A stretch of DNA of 39,607 nucleotides from CAYPGT01 sp964512985 (GTDB taxonomy: Bacteria > Cyanobacteriota > Vampirovibrionia > LMEP-6097), in the NCBI GenBank assembly GCA_964512985.1, contig CAZELI010000021.1:1-39607 (forward strand), read 5' to 3'. Position numbers and translations under genes: made by a program. The notes under the pieces were generated by a model. It searched no databases. It had not been told where the DNA came from and saw nothing but the letters and a program-made list of their open reading frames with translations. This document shows positions 23,243 through 31,870 of the stretch, one piece after another. Positions within the stretch are counted from its first letter, which is position 1, and each line of letters begins with the position of its first letter.

Positions 23243-24670
23243 TTATATACCAGCTATCATATCGTTTAGCACATATAAAAGACCATTCATATTCTTAGAA
23301 CTCTGCTTTAGACGCTTTAATTTGGGTAACTCATGTTGCACAGTCCTGAAACTTTGAATTGTTTCAATCAAAGCCCTATACGCTCCAGGTACACTTAAAA
23401 TACCACTCAATAAAGGAGAATCAGTTCTAGCGAAGATCTTAGTCTCGGGACTTATCAATAAATCTTTAAATCTTGTAATTATAGTATTGCCTAAACGTTT
23501 TGCAAGAGATACAACTAGAGCTTGTTCTAATGTAGACACTTCTTTGGCTTTAGCTAGTATTGTGTCATTATCCATATTACCATCCAACGCAATGGGAGTA
23601 ACTTCTTCTGTATCATTAGCCCCTTTGCTAATAACTACTAACTGATTACTACCATCTATGTTTCGAATATCTAAACGGCAACTTTTAGGTATAAATTGAT
23701 TTAAATGATCCAGTACTGGAATTTTCATTGATTCTAAAATATTGGGTGTTTGAAGCATTTTAATCAGCATTTTATAAGCTCTTGATAAAGCCCCTCCTGC
23801 AAAGGTCTCTTCTATAGTAAGATCCTTAGAGCCTTCTCTAGTTCTTGCATAAATTAAATCTAGAGGAGACTGAAATTTAAACATATCTTTGCCATCCGGC
23901 TTAGGAAGCAATTCTTGACCGATTTCTTCATTCCGAGGATATTGCTGATCACCTGCACGATAAACACCAAAGTTGATTCCATCATCATAAATCAATGCAA
24001 GCACAGCTTCCTTATTGTTAAGTAAGTAACGCTTTGCACTTTTCGCAACAGCAACTGCATCATTAAGTACCGAGACTCTCAGCTTAGAGCTTGAACCCTT
24101 AATAATTTCATCCTCAAACTGAGATATTAAGCCTAAGTCTCCTTCATTCATATATTCAAGATCAAGACTAATATCTGCTTGCTTAGCAATATCTTCTATA
24201 AAACCTAAAGCATCCCAGTCAAGTCCCTTGCCATCATTAGCGTTAGCACAATATATATGTCCAGGTGCAGGGATTTGATCGAACTTAGTAGCTTGATTGG
24301 TATTGGAACTAGTCTCAAATCCTGGTGTTTTAAATACTATGGTTATATCTTCGATTCTACTTTTAGCCTCCTTAGCAAGAGTTATGAGCATAGGTTTCAG
24401 TACCTCTAAATCTGCACTATGATTAACTTTACACTCATCAGTTCTTCCAGCTTCTATTTGGATATGATCTGAAATTTTTGGTTTGTCAATTTCACTTGCT
24501 GATGGAGCTTTGTGTAACCCATTAACCCTGATCGCGGTACCCCTATCAGTAATTTCGACTGCTGCTGTGATGGGTTGACGATTTTGATAGTTATGTGGAA
24601 ATTGTACTAATAAGTTCTGCCAATCTTTAGAACTTTTAATAATGTGTTGAGTAATACTTTCGTTTTTCAC
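23243..24670 (-). CDS. Hexokinase-like protein with degenerate phosphate loop
   Basis: A 475-aa ASKHA-type (hexokinase/actin fold) protein, clearly paralogous to the gene upstream. Shared marks: HSADLEVLKPML, GHIYCANANDGKGLDWDALG (compare the LINWTKGF region of hexokinases), LRVSVLNDAVAVAKSAKRYL (catalytic-Asp strand), FAGGALSRAY and a C-terminal FKDLLISPETKIFARTDSPLL. The ATP phosphate segment reads ALIYDDGINFGVY, whereas the paralog keeps GLVDGSGMNGGTF. Loss of the Gly/Ser loop suggests weak or no kinase activity. The start is GTG 24670, 18 nt after the paralog, so it is co-transcribed. The hexokinase assignment rests on motif order and is moderate. Confidence 0.6.
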   Translation of the reverse strand: MKNESITQHIIKSSKDWQNLLVQFPHNYQNRQPITAAVEITDRGTAIRVNGLHKAPSASEIDKPKISDHIQIEAGRTDECKVNHSADLEVLKPMLITLAKEAKSRIEDITIVFKTPGFETSSNTNQATKFDQIPAPGHIYCANANDGKGLDWDALGFIEDIAKQADISLDLEYMNEGDLGLISQFEDEIIKGSSSKLRVSVLNDAVAVAKSAKRYLLNNKEAVLALIYDDGINFGVYRAGDQQYPRNEEIGQELLPKPDGKDMFKFQSPLDLIYARTREGSKDLTIEETFAGGALSRAYKMLIKMLQTPNILESMKIPVLDHLNQFIPKSCRLDIRNIDGSNQLVVISKGANDTEEVTPIALDGNMDNDTILAKAKEVSTLEQALVVSLAKRLGNTIITRFKDLLISPETKIFARTDSPLLSGILSVPGAYRALIETIQSFRTVQHELPKLKRLKQSSKNMNGLLYVLNDMIAGI

Positions 24671-24688
24671 AATATGATATAAATCATG

Positions 24689-26059
24689 CTATTTAACCGC
24701 ACGAGCTAAGGCTATCTTACCCTCTAACACACTAGCAAGACCATCCATAGCCTCACGTTCATGTTTAATTATGGCTAAATTAGCCTGACCATTTACATTT
24801 CTAAATTCTTGAATTTTTCCAATGAATGCCTCTTCTGCGCCAGGTACATCTAAAACACCATGAAGTAAATGAGATCCAGTCATAGCAAACGCTGTAGTCT
24901 TAGGATCTTTTAGAAGATCTTTAAAGTGAACTATCATCAAGTTCGCTGAGCGTTCTGCAAGAGATAGAGTCAAAGCCCTTGCTAAAGGATCACCCTTCTT
25001 AGCTTCTTCTCCTATCCTTTCGCCTGTTACATTATCAGTTAGTATTGTTGAATTATATTCATGACCACCAAGACTAAGTTTTCCTCCAACCATACTTAAC
25101 GGTTGATTAGGCAAATATTTATTCAAATGCTGCAATACAGGAATCATTGCAGTAGCTGAACTTGTGGAATCTTCTAATGTTGATCTTAAGGTCTGAGCTT
25201 GTACAGCTAATGACCCACCAGCAAAAAACTCTTCAGTATGAAAGACTCTTTCAGAATTTTTGGTTTGCTCTCTCTGTATATAAATCTCATCTAAAGGAGT
25301 TATGAATGTATCTCTATGCTGGTCCGCTTGTGGTTTAGGAAGAGGAGCTTGACCTAATTCTCTATTAGTAGTTTTTGTAGGTTGACCCGTAATAGGATTA
25401 TAACCTTCAAAAGTACCACCGTTCATTCCACTACCATCAACTAGACCAATTGAGTTTTCACCCTCTTGAAGATATGGTGCTGCACTCGCTGCAACTGCCA
25501 CCGTATCATTCATCACAGTGACCCTTAATTGAGTTGTTGCATCTGAACTAGTGATGTAATCTCTATGCTCACTCATCGCTTCATCTCGATAACTAAGATT
25601 AACACCAGCCCTAGAAGCTATATCTTTCATATCTTCTAATGCATTCCAATTAAGTCCTTTCTTACCATTATCATAAGCATTATTCATATATATATGTCCA
25701 TCTTCTGGATCTTGGTTAAATAATTCACTACTAGTAGGATCAGCTTTAGTTGCAAATCCTGCAACTCCAAATACCACATCCATTATTGGTTGACTCATTG
25801 CTTTAGCTTGCTGCGCACAACTCGCAAGAATCTGCTTCACTACTTTTAGATCCGCACTATGATTAGCTGTTTTTGGATCTGTTCTATTAGATTTAATATC
25901 AATATGGACTGGCTCATCATGTAAACCTGAAACCATCACATCTACACCGCTACCGCCAACTCTAACTACGGCCGCTTGAGGTTGCTTAGTATCAACAGAA
26001 AAATCACTAAGTAAAGTATTTAAATCTCCAAAACCATTAATTGATGTACAAGTTGCCAT
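24689..26059 (-). CDS. Hexokinase-like sugar kinase
   Basis: A 456-aa ASKHA-type protein. Visible in order: an N-terminal strand pair AAVVRVGGSGVDVMVSG (phosphate-1 region), FGVAGFATKADP, GKKGLNWNALEDMKDIASRAGVNL (hexokinase NWTKGF-like region), VTVMNDTVAVAASAA with the candidate catalytic Asp, SIGLVDGSGMNGGTFEG (phosphate-2, GTGxN-like), NRELGQ, and LMIVHFKDLLKDPKTTAFAMTGSHLL. It resembles eukaryote-type hexokinases more than ROK or Glk enzymes. No sugar-transport gene is adjacent, so the substrate is unknown. The start is fixed by TGTTATTAT ending 9 nt upstream. First gene of a tandem pair. Confidence 0.65.
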   Translation of the reverse strand: MATCTSINGFGDLNTLLSDFSVDTKQPQAAVVRVGGSGVDVMVSGLHDEPVHIDIKSNRTDPKTANHSADLKVVKQILASCAQQAKAMSQPIMDVVFGVAGFATKADPTSSELFNQDPEDGHIYMNNAYDNGKKGLNWNALEDMKDIASRAGVNLSYRDEAMSEHRDYITSSDATTQLRVTVMNDTVAVAASAAPYLQEGENSIGLVDGSGMNGGTFEGYNPITGQPTKTTNRELGQAPLPKPQADQHRDTFITPLDEIYIQREQTKNSERVFHTEEFFAGGSLAVQAQTLRSTLEDSTSSATAMIPVLQHLNKYLPNQPLSMVGGKLSLGGHEYNSTILTDNVTGERIGEEAKKGDPLARALTLSLAERSANLMIVHFKDLLKDPKTTAFAMTGSHLLHGVLDVPGAEEAFIGKIQEFRNVNGQANLAIIKHEREAMDGLASVLEGKIALARAVK

Positions 26060-26068
26060 AGTAAATAG

Positions 26069-26077
26069 ATAATAACA
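26069..26077 (-). promoter_or_regulatory. Extended -10 promoter of the hexokinase-like pair
   Basis: On the minus strand it reads TGTTATTAT. The hexamer 26074-26069 ends 9 nt before ATG 26059, with no Shine-Dalgarno. Confidence 0.5.
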
Positions 26078-26106
26078 TTACACGATAATAATTTCAAGAT
26101 AAGGAT

Positions 26107-28158
26107 CTATTCCTTCACAAATCCCTTAACGTTGCTTATATATGGCATAAATCCTTGGGATACTTCAGCAGGTAAATCTACTAGTCCATAATTCTTAGAA
26201 TCGACAAACATCAGCATTTGCTTACCCTTACCAACTAGTTCACCTTTAAGATCAAGTATCTGGTGTTCAAGCGTAACGAACTTACGATTATAATCACCGA
26301 TCTTGATCTGGATAGTTACCTCATCAAACTCCTTAATCTCCTTCTGGAATTTATGATCAATACTACGAGTCAGAATTAAATATGGGGATGTCTTAGGATC
26401 AAAGTTAGGCAATACATGCGCAAAGAAAAGTTCACGAGTTTTACCAACCCACATGAGATACATCGCAAAGTAAACATTACCCACAGAGTTAGTATCCTGG
26501 TAAGTAGGAATGAAACTATGCACAAACCAATGATCCTTAATATAGCAACCTTTAATACTCACAGGAATGGCACCTACTGGTAAATGACTTAAATCAGCAG
26601 GTCGAATTTCTATAGCTTGGAAACCACCTATCTCCATTCTGGCTTCAGGAAGAAGCTTAGTCTCATTTACTGTCTCAGATTGAGTTTGCAGAATCTTATG
26701 AGTATTAGTTTCTATAGCCCAACCATAAATGAAAGGTAGGAGAGCAGCGATACCCATAAGCACTGGATTCTCACTAAAGTAACCAATCCCAAAGATCGCG
26801 ATACTTGATAAAGCTGAAGAAAAAAGCTTGAGAGAAGAGAAAGTCTCTCCAGGTGCAAGTCTCTTAGACACTGCTCGGTAAAGCACCACCGAATACACTA
26901 AGAAGAATGATGCAAAGAACGCTAAATAGTATTCAAGCTCAAATCTGAAAAACCTCTCTAGGTTTGGATCAAAGCGAGCAATAAATCTACCAGCCTCCGT
27001 GAAATGCAATGTACAAATAGCAGACACTACGCAGAAGGTAAACCAAAGTATTCCAGAATTAAGAAGTTTCACTGGCACAAACGAGAAGATTAGATTCTTA
27101 GAGTCCTTGAGTATTGATTCTGTGTACCACTTATAAGTAATATAACCACTATCAAAAGTAGATAAAGCAGCAAAGCCAACAAAGGTCATATAGAAACTTA
27201 ATAAGTAATTAAAGCTAGGTTCCCACTTCAAAACTTGAGTAATAGTACTCTTAGCAGAGAATAACAAGCTAGAACTATCTATAGTAGATAAGCTTGCAAG
27301 CTGCTCAGGGAAAGCAGTTTGACCATAGGTATAACATGCAAGTGCAATCATACCGTCAGCCATCAAGACTAACCAAAAAATCAAACCAGCAACAATATAA
27401 CTCTTAGCTATAGAAGTGTTTTCTTTCTTGATTTGCACCACACGCTGCCAATTCTGCAGATCAAGCCAAGGACCACAAAGGAAGCCAAGCACAATAGGAA
27501 TCCAGAACATATAGTACGCAAAGGCTGATTTAAATTGGAATAATGGAACATAGTTAAAAGCTTGTTCAAACCAAGATAGATGCCCTTGATTAAACGAAAG
27601 CTGAGCAACAAGGCTAGTATCATCTGAACTAAATCCTGCAGAAATCAAAGAATTATTACTAAAAAGTTTCGAATCTAGAAGAACCCATAACGCAATGAAA
27701 ATTATTACACTATAAGCTGCATGACTGTATTTAATCTTATTAATTGGAAACTCTTCACCAAGAAATATTACAGCTCCGATAAACATCATTGCTACTAGAA
27801 ACGAAAAAATCCCTAAAGGTAAAGTTATATATTTAAGACAACAGAAGATAGTGAGAGTGATAGCTAAGAACTGATAAAACAGTAAGGCAAACTTAAAATT
27901 AGCAGCTTGTTTTAAAAACTCTTTCTCAAATTCTTCGCCGCTATTATAGTTACTGACTATCTTTGCGTTGATCAAGCCAAACAATGTGAGTCCTACTGCA
28001 TCAATAGTCGCAAAAGCAATCAAAGCCTGAAAGCCAAACTGAATAGCCACTTGCACTGAAAAAAACAACCCAATACCCCAAGTCCAAGTTAAGGCAACTG
28101 AATTACCCCATAATATAGTGTTCACTGCTTTAGAAATAAGATTAGGTTTAGCCTGCAT
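26107..28158 (-). CDS. Membrane transporter fused to a hotdog thioesterase domain
   Basis: About 683 aa. Residues 1-490 hold roughly a dozen hydrophobic helices; WLDLQNWQRVVQIKKEN resembles the Q-x-W-Q-R segment of sodium:solute symporters, which also fits the early LWGNSVALTWTWGIG helix. Residues about 520-683 form a cytoplasmic hotdog domain of the 4-hydroxybenzoyl-CoA thioesterase type: FIPTYQDTNSVGNVYFAMYLMW corresponds to D-x-N-x-x-G-H-V-x-N-x-x-Y, and KFVTLEHQILDLKGELVGKGKQMLMFVD gives the strands. The usual catalytic His after Gly is Asn. I start at ATG 28158, where TATAAT lies 9 nt upstream; GTG 28224 would add 22 residues spanning a hairpin. Confidence 0.75.
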   Translation of the reverse strand: MQAKPNLISKAVNTILWGNSVALTWTWGIGLFFSVQVAIQFGFQALIAFATIDAVGLTLFGLINAKIVSNYNSGEEFEKEFLKQAANFKFALLFYQFLAITLTIFCCLKYITLPLGIFSFLVAMMFIGAVIFLGEEFPINKIKYSHAAYSVIIFIALWVLLDSKLFSNNSLISAGFSSDDTSLVAQLSFNQGHLSWFEQAFNYVPLFQFKSAFAYYMFWIPIVLGFLCGPWLDLQNWQRVVQIKKENTSIAKSYIVAGLIFWLVLMADGMIALACYTYGQTAFPEQLASLSTIDSSSLLFSAKSTITQVLKWEPSFNYLLSFYMTFVGFAALSTFDSGYITYKWYTESILKDSKNLIFSFVPVKLLNSGILWFTFCVVSAICTLHFTEAGRFIARFDPNLERFFRFELEYYLAFFASFFLVYSVVLYRAVSKRLAPGETFSSLKLFSSALSSIAIFGIGYFSENPVLMGIAALLPFIYGWAIETNTHKILQTQSETVNETKLLPEARMEIGGFQAIEIRPADLSHLPVGAIPVSIKGCYIKDHWFVHSFIPTYQDTNSVGNVYFAMYLMWVGKTRELFFAHVLPNFDPKTSPYLILTRSIDHKFQKEIKEFDEVTIQIKIGDYNRKFVTLEHQILDLKGELVGKGKQMLMFVDSKNYGLVDLPAEVSQGFMPYISNVKGFVKE

Positions 28159-28167
28159 AAGTAATAC

Positions 28168-28173
28168 ATTATA
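28168..28173 (-). promoter_or_regulatory. -10 promoter of the transporter-hotdog gene
   Basis: On the minus strand TATAAT ends 9 nt before ATG 28158. It lies inside the longer open frame from GTG 28224, which argues for the shorter protein. Confidence 0.5.
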
Positions 28174-28206
28174 ACTCAAATGAACAAGCTTCGCAGGACT
28201 CGAGCT

Positions 28207-28239
28207 CTCTCTTTGCTCACTCACCGTTCACAAAGAGAG
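28207..28239. other. Inverted repeat downstream of tag
   Basis: A perfect 9-bp inverted repeat CTCTCTTTG (28207-28215) / CAAAGAGAG (28231-28239) with a 15-nt loop, 16 nt after the tag stop. There is no T-tract, so it is not a classical terminator; it could protect the mutS-tag message 3' end. Confidence 0.5.
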
Positions 28240-28254
28240 ACTCTCGTCTATTGC

Positions 28255-28779
28255 TCAGCTTGTCTTTTTGTTTGTAAGTCGAAAACAATCTTGGTCGTGG
28301 TCATTAACAATACCTACTGCTTGCATAAAGGCATAGCAAATGGTTGCACCTACGAATTTGAAGCCGCGCTTCTTAAGGTCCTTGCTCATAGATTCACAAT
28401 CAGAAAAAGACCAAAGATAATCACTAAAGCTAAGACCTTCTTTCTTTAATTGTAAATAAGCCTTGGCGTTAATAATTACTGAATTAATTTTCAGTCTATT
28501 ACGGATAATGCCAGCGTTGTTCATAAGCTTCTCTACATGAGTCTCTGTAAACTTAGAAACCTTCACTGGATCAAAGTTACTGAATGCCTTTCTATAATTC
28601 TCACGCTTGTTTAGAACTGTCTCCCAGCTTAATCCAGCTTGCGCACCTTCAAGACAAAGCATCTCAAAAAGAACCTGATCATCACGAATAGGCACTCCCC
28701 ATTCTTTATCATGGTAGTCCACATATAAAGAATTATTTAAGTTAACCCAATGACAACGCTGCTTCGTTTTCATATTCAT
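28255..28779 (-). CDS. tag: DNA-3-methyladenine glycosylase I
   Basis: It excises 3-methyladenine from alkylated DNA. The 174-aa protein begins MNMKTKQRCHWVNLNN and has the family run YHDKEWGVPIRDDQVLFEMLCLEGAQAGLSW, with the base-binding Glu and Trp, then FDPVKVSKFTE. The zinc site is Cys9 and His near the N-terminus (CHWV...YHDKEW) with GIVNDHDQDC at the C-terminus. The ATG overlaps the mutS stop (ATGA), so it is translationally coupled to mutS: two DNA-repair functions in one operon. Confidence 0.96.
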   Translation of the reverse strand: MNMKTKQRCHWVNLNNSLYVDYHDKEWGVPIRDDQVLFEMLCLEGAQAGLSWETVLNKRENYRKAFSNFDPVKVSKFTETHVEKLMNNAGIIRNRLKINSVIINAKAYLQLKKEGLSFSDYLWSFSDCESMSKDLKKRGFKFVGATICYAFMQAVGIVNDHDQDCFRLTNKKTS

Positions 28780-31475
28780 AAAATAGATTCAAACAAAGGT
28801 AACTTACCAATATCAAGAGAACCATCTTCACTAATAGCATCCGTAATATCATGCTGATCGAGTTGCTTCTTAGTCATACCTAGCTTCCGGCTACGCTGTG
28901 CTTGTAACTGATTATTAATCGCTTTAGCCCTATCTAGAACTGACTTAGGCAAACCTGCTAAGCGAGCAACTTCTATACCATAGCTGCGATCAGCAGAACC
29001 TTCTGCTACTTTATGCAAGAACTCTATTCTCGTCTTAGCATTAGGACTATCGTTTTCTACTACAAGGACCTGGTAATTCTTAATGCATGGATATAAACGA
29101 TCAAGATTAGCAAGCTCATGATAGTGAGTAGCAAACACCGTGCGTGCTTGAGTAGTCTTAGCGATATGCTCTACTATAGACCAAGCAATCGCCACACCAT
29201 CATAAGTACTAGTACCTCTGCCGATCTCATCTAGAACAATAAAGCTTCTATCAGTCATGGCATTTAAGATGGTTGCAGTCTCATTCATCTCTACCATAAA
29301 TGTAGATCTACCAGACGCCAGGTCATCACTAGCACCAATACGTGTGAAGATTCTATCTACTAGTCCTATCTTTGCCCTAGTCGCCGGCACATAACTACCC
29401 ATCTGTGCAAGCAAGACTATAAGAGCGTTTTGGCGCATATAAGTACTTTTACCAGCCATGTTTGGACCAGTTAGTATCATAATTTTACACCCCCTGCGAA
29501 AATCGCCAATTGCTGCGTTAAAATCACTTGGACGATTTTCGACGGGGGTGTTGTCTATCCCTAATGAAATATCATTAGGTACAAACTCTCCAAGCTTCAG
29601 CTTTTGCTCTAATACTGGATGTCTGCCTTCTTCTATATAAAGCTCGTGAGAGTTGACTATTTCTGGACGAGTGTAGTTTCTTTCTAAGGTAAGTAACGCC
29701 ATAGAGAGTAAAGCATCTAGCTGAGCGACTTGCAAGGCTATCTGCTTAATAATCGGAGACTTAACTGCAAGTGATTTACGTAAACCAGAATAGATCTCAT
29801 ATTCTAGTGCGTTACGTCTAGATTCAGCATGAGTTACCTTCTCTTCAAACTCTATCAGTTCATTAGTCACAGCTCTAATAGTATTAACCATTGTTTGCTT
29901 AATGACATAATGCTCTGGAAGCTTCTTCTCATTTAGCCTAGAGGTCTCGATGAAGTAACCATGTACTTTATTAAAACTAACTTTAAGATTCTTGATACCT
30001 AAGCTTTCACGCTCAGCATCTTCAAAATTCTTCATCCAAGTCTCAGAATCTTCTACTAGTGAGATCAATTCATCTAAGCTTCCATCATAGCCTTGCTTAA
30101 GAATGCCGCCATCCATCACCCCTATAGCAGGACTATCTTGCACAGCGCTATCTACTACTCTGATATATTCTAGAGCTTGATCTGGAATATACTTCAAGCT
30201 TGTTAATAATCCAGATTCTAGGCTTTGCATCAAGGCAGAGAGTTGCGTCACTATAATCATCGAATCTTTCAAAGCCACAGCTTCACGCGGACTAATAAGC
30301 TCACTAGCTAGTCTATTAGAAAGCCTATCAATATCATAAGTCTGCGCTAAGAGAGTCTTAAGCTCATGACAGAGACCTGGATCTGAGACTAGCTCGGTAA
30401 CAGCATCTAACCTAGCGTTAATAGCGGGTATATCATAAAGCGGTTGCTCCATCCAAGCGCGCAACTTACGTCTACCTAATTTAGAAGCAGTGCGATCTAT
30501 CGCTGAGAAAAACGAACCAGCATTGCTGCCACTGAGTGTTTTACTTAGCTCTAGATTACGGCGAGTGCTAGCGTCTAGCATCATATATTCACTTACATGA
30601 TAGGTACGAATCTGGTCAAAATTCTTAGAAGAATTATTAGAGAACTCCACACCCTGAGTTTCTTTAAGATACTCAATAATCGCACCTGCTGCGCGAAGTG
30701 CATAAGCATTACTTTCTGTGCCAAAGCTATCTTCGATTTGTTTAATAGAATTAAGTTTGAATAGATCTTCAATGTTTTGCGTAGCATGCTTAAGGTCAAA
30801 GTTCTTATAATTAAAACCACTTAGAAACACTTCAATGTTAAGCTCATCTAAGTTAAACATCAGCTCTTCTTCTTGAACGATTTGTCCTTCTTGTTTAATT
30901 GCTGCTTTAGATGGGACTATGATCTCTGAAGCATTGATCCTAGAAAGCTCTTGCTCTAGATACTCAGACTTGATCTCTGTAAGATAGAACTCACCAGTTG
31001 AGATGTCTGCATACGCAAGTCCATATTGAGAATAAGGTGCAGTTGAATAAATAGCGAGGATAAAGTTATTCTGATAGGAATCAAGAAACTCTAGATCATT
31101 GATAGTACCTGGCGTGAATACCTTAGTAATTTCGCGAGGCACTAATCCCTTACAGGTCTTAGGATCAGCCATTTGCTCAGCGATATAGACCTTATAATTT
31201 CTCTCAAGTAATTTAGCAACATAGGGTCTAATAGCGCGCGCTGGCACCCCTGCCATAGGAATACGCCCACCTGGATAAGTGCTTTCTGGACGTCCAGTTA
31301 GGGTTATCTCCAGTTCTTTAGCGATAGTCTCTGCATCTTCAAAAAACGTCTCATAGAAATCCCCCATTCTAAATAAAAGCACTGCTCTACCCTGGAGTTT
31401 AAGCCTGGCATTGAGGTATTGCTGCATTACTGGGGTGAAATTAGAAAACTGATTTAAGTCAACTGATAATGTCAT
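28776..31475 (-). CDS. mutS: DNA mismatch repair ATPase MutS
   Basis: It binds mismatches and recruits MutL. 899 aa. The N-terminal mismatch-binding domain has RMGDFYETF (Phe-x-Glu wedge). The ATPase has Walker A GPNMAGKSTYM near residue 670, the DDLASGRSTFMVEM signature, Walker B FIVLDEIGRGTSTYDG and ATHYHEL. Just before Walker A lie about 23 residues (IDNTPVENRPSDFNAAIGDF...) where other MutS proteins have a few; they are encoded by an inverted repeat (29488-29550). I prefer ATG 31475 to the TTG at 31478: TAGACT ends 7 nt upstream of the ATG. No mutL is nearby. Confidence 0.97.
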   Translation of the reverse strand: MTLSVDLNQFSNFTPVMQQYLNARLKLQGRAVLLFRMGDFYETFFEDAETIAKELEITLTGRPESTYPGGRIPMAGVPARAIRPYVAKLLERNYKVYIAEQMADPKTCKGLVPREITKVFTPGTINDLEFLDSYQNNFILAIYSTAPYSQYGLAYADISTGEFYLTEIKSEYLEQELSRINASEIIVPSKAAIKQEGQIVQEEELMFNLDELNIEVFLSGFNYKNFDLKHATQNIEDLFKLNSIKQIEDSFGTESNAYALRAAGAIIEYLKETQGVEFSNNSSKNFDQIRTYHVSEYMMLDASTRRNLELSKTLSGSNAGSFFSAIDRTASKLGRRKLRAWMEQPLYDIPAINARLDAVTELVSDPGLCHELKTLLAQTYDIDRLSNRLASELISPREAVALKDSMIIVTQLSALMQSLESGLLTSLKYIPDQALEYIRVVDSAVQDSPAIGVMDGGILKQGYDGSLDELISLVEDSETWMKNFEDAERESLGIKNLKVSFNKVHGYFIETSRLNEKKLPEHYVIKQTMVNTIRAVTNELIEFEEKVTHAESRRNALEYEIYSGLRKSLAVKSPIIKQIALQVAQLDALLSMALLTLERNYTRPEIVNSHELYIEEGRHPVLEQKLKLGEFVPNDISLGIDNTPVENRPSDFNAAIGDFRRGCKIMILTGPNMAGKSTYMRQNALIVLLAQMGSYVPATRAKIGLVDRIFTRIGASDDLASGRSTFMVEMNETATILNAMTDRSFIVLDEIGRGTSTYDGVAIAWSIVEHIAKTTQARTVFATHYHELANLDRLYPCIKNYQVLVVENDSPNAKTRIEFLHKVAEGSADRSYGIEVARLAGLPKSVLDRAKAINNQLQAQRSRKLGMTKKQLDQHDITDAISEDGSLDIGKLPLFESIL
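29488..29550. repeat. Inverted-repeat element in frame inside mutS
   Basis: An 18-nt arm CACCCCCTGCGAAAATCG (29488-29505) is matched by its complement at 29533-29550 with a 2-nt swap (TG/GT), around a 27-nt spacer. The 63 bp code for the extra residues just upstream of the Walker A loop. Its ends are unlike the A, B and C elements. Confidence 0.7.
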
Positions 31476-31482
31476 CAATAAT

Positions 31483-31488
31483 AGTCTA
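31483..31488 (-). promoter_or_regulatory. -10 promoter of mutS
   Basis: On the minus strand TAGACT (context GCGCTAGACT) ends 7 nt before ATG 31475. It lies between the gene and repeat copy 6, whose end is at 31496. Confidence 0.45.
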
Positions 31489-31495
31489 GCGCTTT

Positions 31496-31627
31496 GTCAT
31501 CCTGAGGAGCAACCGTAGGTTGCAAGCCTGTCCTGAGCGTAGCGTCAGGATAAGGATCCACTACTACGAATAGTCTATTAATAAAAGTGGATCCATACGG
31601 TCGGGCTTCGCCCTCCCTCAGGATGAC
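31496..31627. repeat. Palindromic repeat type B, copy 6
   Basis: Ends GTCATCCTGAGGAG and CTCAGGATGAC. The left arm has the mini-hairpin GCAACC/GGTTGC and an extra CCTGACGC-type palindrome; the right arm has GGGC/GCCC around TTC. The core GGATCCACT...AGTGGATCC with TCTATTAATAAAA is copy 4's core in reverse. It lies between mutS and the terminator. Confidence 0.92.
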
Positions 31628-31635
31628 GACAAAGC

Positions 31636-31672
31636 AAAAACACCTCAGACCGACCAAATCTGAGGTGTTTTT
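31636..31672. terminator. Strong bidirectional intrinsic terminator
   Basis: A perfect 14-bp stem AAAAACACCTCAGA / TCTGAGGTGTTTTT with a 9-nt loop. A- and T-tracts flank it, so it can act on both strands. Neither neighbouring gene (mutS leftward, 31871 rightward) ends here, so it implies an unannotated transcript. Confidence 0.85.
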
Positions 31673-31765
31673 ATTTCAAATTTAAAATCCAAAAACAAAC
31701 TTATCGTTAGATTGTGGTCTTTGGTTTACACCAAATTTGTCCCACCGAGTTGTTTCTGAACCTAC
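31636..31765 (-). ncRNA. Candidate small RNA upstream of mutS
   Basis: On the minus strand an extended -10 TGTTAATAT lies at 31780-31772. Transcription from about 31765 would run through a hairpin TTTGGT/ACCAAA (31720-31735) and stop at the terminator 31636-31672, giving about 130 nt with no plausible ORF. No known RNA family is recognised. Alternatively it is a mutS leader with an attenuator, though mutS has its own -10. Confidence 0.4.
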
Positions 31766-31870
31766 TGAATGATATTAACATAGTTTTCTTAAGATTTCAC
31801 TATTTTTTTATAAATTCTTTTTAATGTTACAATTTACAATAGTTAAAGGTTTTAGATGAGGAACTAAACA

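Noticed and set aside
28207..28239. Intrinsic terminator after tag
   Set aside because: A good stem but no T-tract on either strand; kept only as an inverted repeat.
31478..31657. 60-codon minus-strand frame upstream of mutS
   Set aside because: It lies within repeat copy 6 and has no start signal or family resemblance.
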